Assembly (NCBI GenBank): GCA_025355465.1
Contig: JANXZO010000042.1
Coordinates: 62,001 to 126,000 of the forward strand
Direction: 5' to 3'
DNA: 64,000 bases
Source of the DNA: Bacteroidales bacterium
GTDB taxonomy: Bacteria > Bacteroidota > Bacteroidia > Bacteroidales > FEN-979
In this document: piece after piece, positions 61,321-64,000 of the stretch
How positions within the stretch are numbered: position 1 is the stretch's first letter
How the letters are laid out: each line of letters opens with the position of its first letter
Notes under the pieces: model-generated
Told to the model about the DNA's origin: nothing
Database searches by the model: none
The model's input: only the letters and a program-made list of their open reading frames with translations
Translations under genes and position numbers: made by a program

Positions 61321-63732
61321 ATGAAACAGTCGTTACGCTTTCTCCTGTATATTCCCTTTTTCTTGATGTTCCCAATGGTCGTTTGTGCCCAGGTTTCAGG
61401 TATAAAGGGGTCCATCACAGAGCAAGGGAGCGATGAAACTTTACCGTTCGTAAATATTGGCGTGAAAGGCCAATCGATAGGCACATTTACAGATTCCAAC
61501 GGGATGTACCAGCTCAACCTGCCAAAAGGGGAGTACGACCTGCTGATCACTTCGGTAGGATATGAAACCTCTGAGCATCATGTTCACATTGATGGAAAGC
61601 ACTTGCAGATAGTTGATTTTGAGTTGAAAAGCACTGCAAAAGAACTAGGAACGGTAGTGGTGTCCGGATCAAAATATGCACAGAAAATTGAAGAGTCCAT
61701 CGCCACCATCGAGGTGTTGAAGGCAAAAGAGATCATGGTGTCCAATCCGTCGAGTGTTGACAAGGCCATTGATAAGATACCCGGGATTACGATTGTTGAC
61801 AATGAACCCCAGATTCGAGGCGGGAGTGGATTCAGTTCCGGCCTTGGGAGCAGGGTCATGGTGATGGTCGATGATATTCCTATCCTCCGTGGCGATGCCG
61901 GTCGTCCGAGCTGGGGTTTTCTGCCTGTTGACGACATTGAACAGATCGAAGTGGTGAAGGGAGCCTCCTCCGTGGTTTACGGCTCCTCTGCAATAACCGG
62001 TGCAATAAACATCCGCACGGCTTATCCCAAAGATAAACCCGAAACCAAAATAAACTCCTACCTGGGAATTTACAGCAAGCCAACAAGGAAATATGCAACC
62101 TCCTGGAGTGGGATAAACCCGATGGTATTTGGTATTTCCGTTTCGCATCTGCAGAAGATCAACAATGTGGACCTTTCGGTGGGAGCCAACTATTTTAACG
62201 ACCAGGGATACGTAGGAGGTACCCCTGAACCTGCCGCAGATACCGCATTCAACAAAGGTGAATTTGCCAAACGTGCAAAGGTCTATTTCAATACGCGTAT
62301 CAGGGACCGCAAAATCGAAGGACTGACTTATGGCATTAACGGAACCTTCATGTACAGTGAGAGTGCCGAGGCCTATTTCTGGTATGATGCCGATACCAAT
62401 ATCTACCGCTCCTATCCCGGGGCATTGTCGCTTTTCAAGGAGTTTACCTTTTATGTAGATCCGTACATCAAGTATTACAATAAAAAGGGCAATGTTCATA
62501 GTCTGAAAAACCGTGTTTACTACGGTAACACCGATGCAAACAATAACCAGTCGAACAAGTATCTAACCCTTTACAATGAATACCAGTACACCCATAAGTT
62601 CAAGAAATTGGGGAACATGATGCTGGTAACCGGGATCATGAGCAGTTATTCATACTCCTACGGACAGGTTTTCTCCGGGATCCTTGCTCCAGACGGTACA
62701 ACAACAGCCAACACCCCGGGCACTTACAATTCTGAAAATCTTTCCATTTATGCCCAGGCTGAGAAAAAATTCTTCAACTGTCTCACGATTCTTTTGGGAG
62801 GCCGCTGGGAGTATTATCAGGTGGCGGGTTATACTGAAAACAAACCGATATTCCGGGCCGGAGTGAACCTTCAGGCAAGCCATACTACCTTTATCAGGGC
62901 ATCTGTGGGGCAGGGTTACCGGGTGCCGAGTATCGGTGAGCGCTACATTACAACGAATTCAGGTGGATTTGGTTTTTACCCGAACCCCGACCTGCAGGCG
63001 GAGACCAGCATGTCGTACGAGATGGGGGTGAAGCAGGTTTTCAGAATCGGTAAATTTACAGGAATGGCCGATGTGTCGGCTTTTCTAGAGAACTATGATA
63101 ACTATGTGGAGTTCAATTTCGGGATCTGGGGAAATGGCATCGTGACGAAAAGTATCGGTTTTAAATTCCTGAACACAGGTCCTGCGAGAATATATGGAGC
63201 CGACCTTACACTGGGTGGAGAAGGCAAACTTTTCAGAAATGTTGATGTGTCCATACTTCTGGGATACACCTATTCTGTTCCCATGGCACTCGATCCTGAC
63301 CTGGTTTACTACACCCATGTGGAAACATCTGCAGGGAAGGTGCGAAACTATTCCTACAATTCCACCTCTACCAATACCGAAGGCAACATCCTTAAATACA
63401 GGATGCAGCAACTGGGCAAGTCCGACCTGCAGTTCACCTTCAAGAAGCGGTTATCAGCCGGAATCTCAGGACGCTACTACGGGTATATGAAAAACATCGA
63501 TATTTTCCTTTATCAGCTTGACCAGCCCAAAGCGATGCACTCGGGAATCGTGAAATACCGCGAGCAGCATCACGACGGCAATTTTATCGTTGACCTCAGG
63601 GTGGGATATGTTGTCAAAGATTTTAAATTTTCGGTGCTGATCAATAACATCTTCAACACCGAATATTCGCTGCGGCCCATTACGATCGAAGCCCCTAGGA
63701 CGACCTCGTTGCAGGTGATCCTGGCGATTTAA
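61321..63732 (+). CDS. TonB-dependent receptor with carboxypeptidase-like domain
   Basis: 803 residues from the ATG at 61321 (MKQSLRFLLYIPFFLMFPMV signal peptide, cut near CAQ). CarboxypepD_reg-like domain (about 30-105: GIKGSITEQGSDETLPFVNI, GTFTDSNGMYQLNLP), plug (about 120-230: SVDKAIDKIPGITIVDNEPQ, VMVMVDDIPIL, VVKGASSVVYGSSAITGAIN), and a barrel with EYSLRPITIEAPRTTSLQVI at the C-terminus. The SSAITGAINIRT plug end is typical of siderophore/vitamin B12-type receptors rather than SusC. Substrate unknown. The upstream region contains TATCTTTA (61295-61302), one mismatch from the -7 consensus. Confidence 0.9.
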   Translation: MKQSLRFLLYIPFFLMFPMVVCAQVSGIKGSITEQGSDETLPFVNIGVKGQSIGTFTDSNGMYQLNLPKGEYDLLITSVGYETSEHHVHIDGKHLQIVDFELKSTAKELGTVVVSGSKYAQKIEESIATIEVLKAKEIMVSNPSSVDKAIDKIPGITIVDNEPQIRGGSGFSSGLGSRVMVMVDDIPILRGDAGRPSWGFLPVDDIEQIEVVKGASSVVYGSSAITGAINIRTAYPKDKPETKINSYLGIYSKPTRKYATSWSGINPMVFGISVSHLQKINNVDLSVGANYFNDQGYVGGTPEPAADTAFNKGEFAKRAKVYFNTRIRDRKIEGLTYGINGTFMYSESAEAYFWYDADTNIYRSYPGALSLFKEFTFYVDPYIKYYNKKGNVHSLKNRVYYGNTDANNNQSNKYLTLYNEYQYTHKFKKLGNMMLVTGIMSSYSYSYGQVFSGILAPDGTTTANTPGTYNSENLSIYAQAEKKFFNCLTILLGGRWEYYQVAGYTENKPIFRAGVNLQASHTTFIRASVGQGYRVPSIGERYITTNSGGFGFYPNPDLQAETSMSYEMGVKQVFRIGKFTGMADVSAFLENYDNYVEFNFGIWGNGIVTKSIGFKFLNTGPARIYGADLTLGGEGKLFRNVDVSILLGYTYSVPMALDPDLVYYTHVETSAGKVRNYSYNSTSTNTEGNILKYRMQQLGKSDLQFTFKKRLSAGISGRYYGYMKNIDIFLYQLDQPKAMHSGIVKYREQHHDGNFIVDLRVGYVVKDFKFSVLINNIFNTEYSLRPITIEAPRTTSLQVILAI

Positions 63733-63765
63733 ACGATGAACCAATAATCCATAAAAATTATAATC

Positions 63766-64000
63766 ATGAAAAAAATCTCTACCCTTTTCCTTATGTTTTT
63801 TAGCGGTGTTGTCGCATTCGGACAATCCTCACTCGTGAACGGAAACTTTGAAGGCTGGTTCTGGGCACCTCACGCTACCCATCCCCAGCAGGGTTTCTGG
63901 GAACCGCAGGGGCCTTTTTTTCGTACCCTGAACATCCTCGACACGATTCCCACCCCTCCGGGTCTTACCGTATACCGCACCGATTCAGTGCATGCCGGTA
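63766..64000 (+). CDS. Secreted protein, 5' end only
   Basis: Frame open from the ATG at 63766 to the window end (78 codons). Signal peptide MKKISTLFLMFFSGVVAFGQ, then SLVNGNFEGWFWAPHATH, and a run of aromatic and Pro/Gly residues (WEPQGPFFRTLNILDT). The NGNFEGW start followed by carbohydrate-binding-like strands resembles PCMD-type or other secreted surface proteins of Bacteroidota. It starts 33 bases after the receptor stop and is probably in its transcript. No function can be assigned from the fragment. Confidence 0.6.
   Translation, partial: MKKISTLFLMFFSGVVAFGQSSLVNGNFEGWFWAPHATHPQQGFWEPQGPFFRTLNILDTIPTPPGLTVYRTDSVHAG

Overview
The window is a gene-dense, single-contig stretch from the chromosome of a member of the Bacteroidota, probably an uncultivated anaerobic or microaerophilic Bacteroidales relative. 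Evidence: a SusC/SusD pair, several TonB-dependent receptors, type IX secretion (T9SS) C-terminal sorting domains, a DUF4296 lipoprotein, a serine palmitoyltransferase cluster, and promoter elements of the Bacteroidetes TAnnTTTG type directly upstream of many genes. I found no rRNA or tRNA genes, CRISPR arrays, prophage or insertion sequences. About 50 protein genes are called; only one gap exceeds 300 bases (31388-31709).

Layout. 0-3 kb: LiaF/PspC-like membrane proteins, TatC, a small Cys/Lys-rich protein and an MbnP-like lipoprotein. 3-7.7 kb: a sulfur island on the minus strand, made of a sulfite/sulfur exporter plus a cysteine synthase-like enzyme with a Cys-rich tail, then SQR, DUF1641, a TusE/DsrC-like protein and a DsrE-like protein. 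7.9-20.5 kb: TatA, QueA, a porin, PssA, LptB, KdsD, RecQ, an OmpH-like protein, two lipoproteins, DeoC and a TonB-dependent receptor. 20.6-22.8 kb: IorA/IorB. 22.9-26.3 kb: a candidate ceramide operon (serine palmitoyltransferase, GNAT-like acyltransferase, NAD-dependent reductase). 26.4-31.4 kb: SusD/SusC. 31.7-39.5 kb: one co-directional tightly packed run carrying a small envelope protein, an adenosine deaminase-like enzyme, a complete RND tripartite pump and a BMP/PnrA-type (nucleoside-binding family) lipoprotein. 39.5-48.4 kb: two small membrane proteins, a histidine ammonia-lyase with Cys in place of the MIO Ser, HisS, WbuC-like cupin, EttA and two glycosyltransferases. 48.4-51.1 kb: LptF/G permease and a second GNAT-like paralogue. 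51.2-57.2 kb: three consecutive T9SS-secreted Asp-box proteins, each with its own promoter and hairpin terminator. 57.4-61.3 kb: CcmB-CcmC-CcmD-like-CcmE (CxxxY variant)-UbiD. 61.3 kb to the end: a TonB-dependent receptor and the start of a secreted protein.

The strongest candidates for something new are the deaminase + RND pump + nucleoside-binding-family lipoprotein run (31.7-39.5 kb), the compact ceramide operon, the C143 histidine ammonia-lyase, the CxxxY CcmE cluster without local CcmA/F/G/H, and a family of 8-bp-period tandem repeats that recur in intergenic DNA and repeatedly sit on the stop codons of flanking genes. All functional statements rest on reading of motifs and family knowledge; no database search was run.
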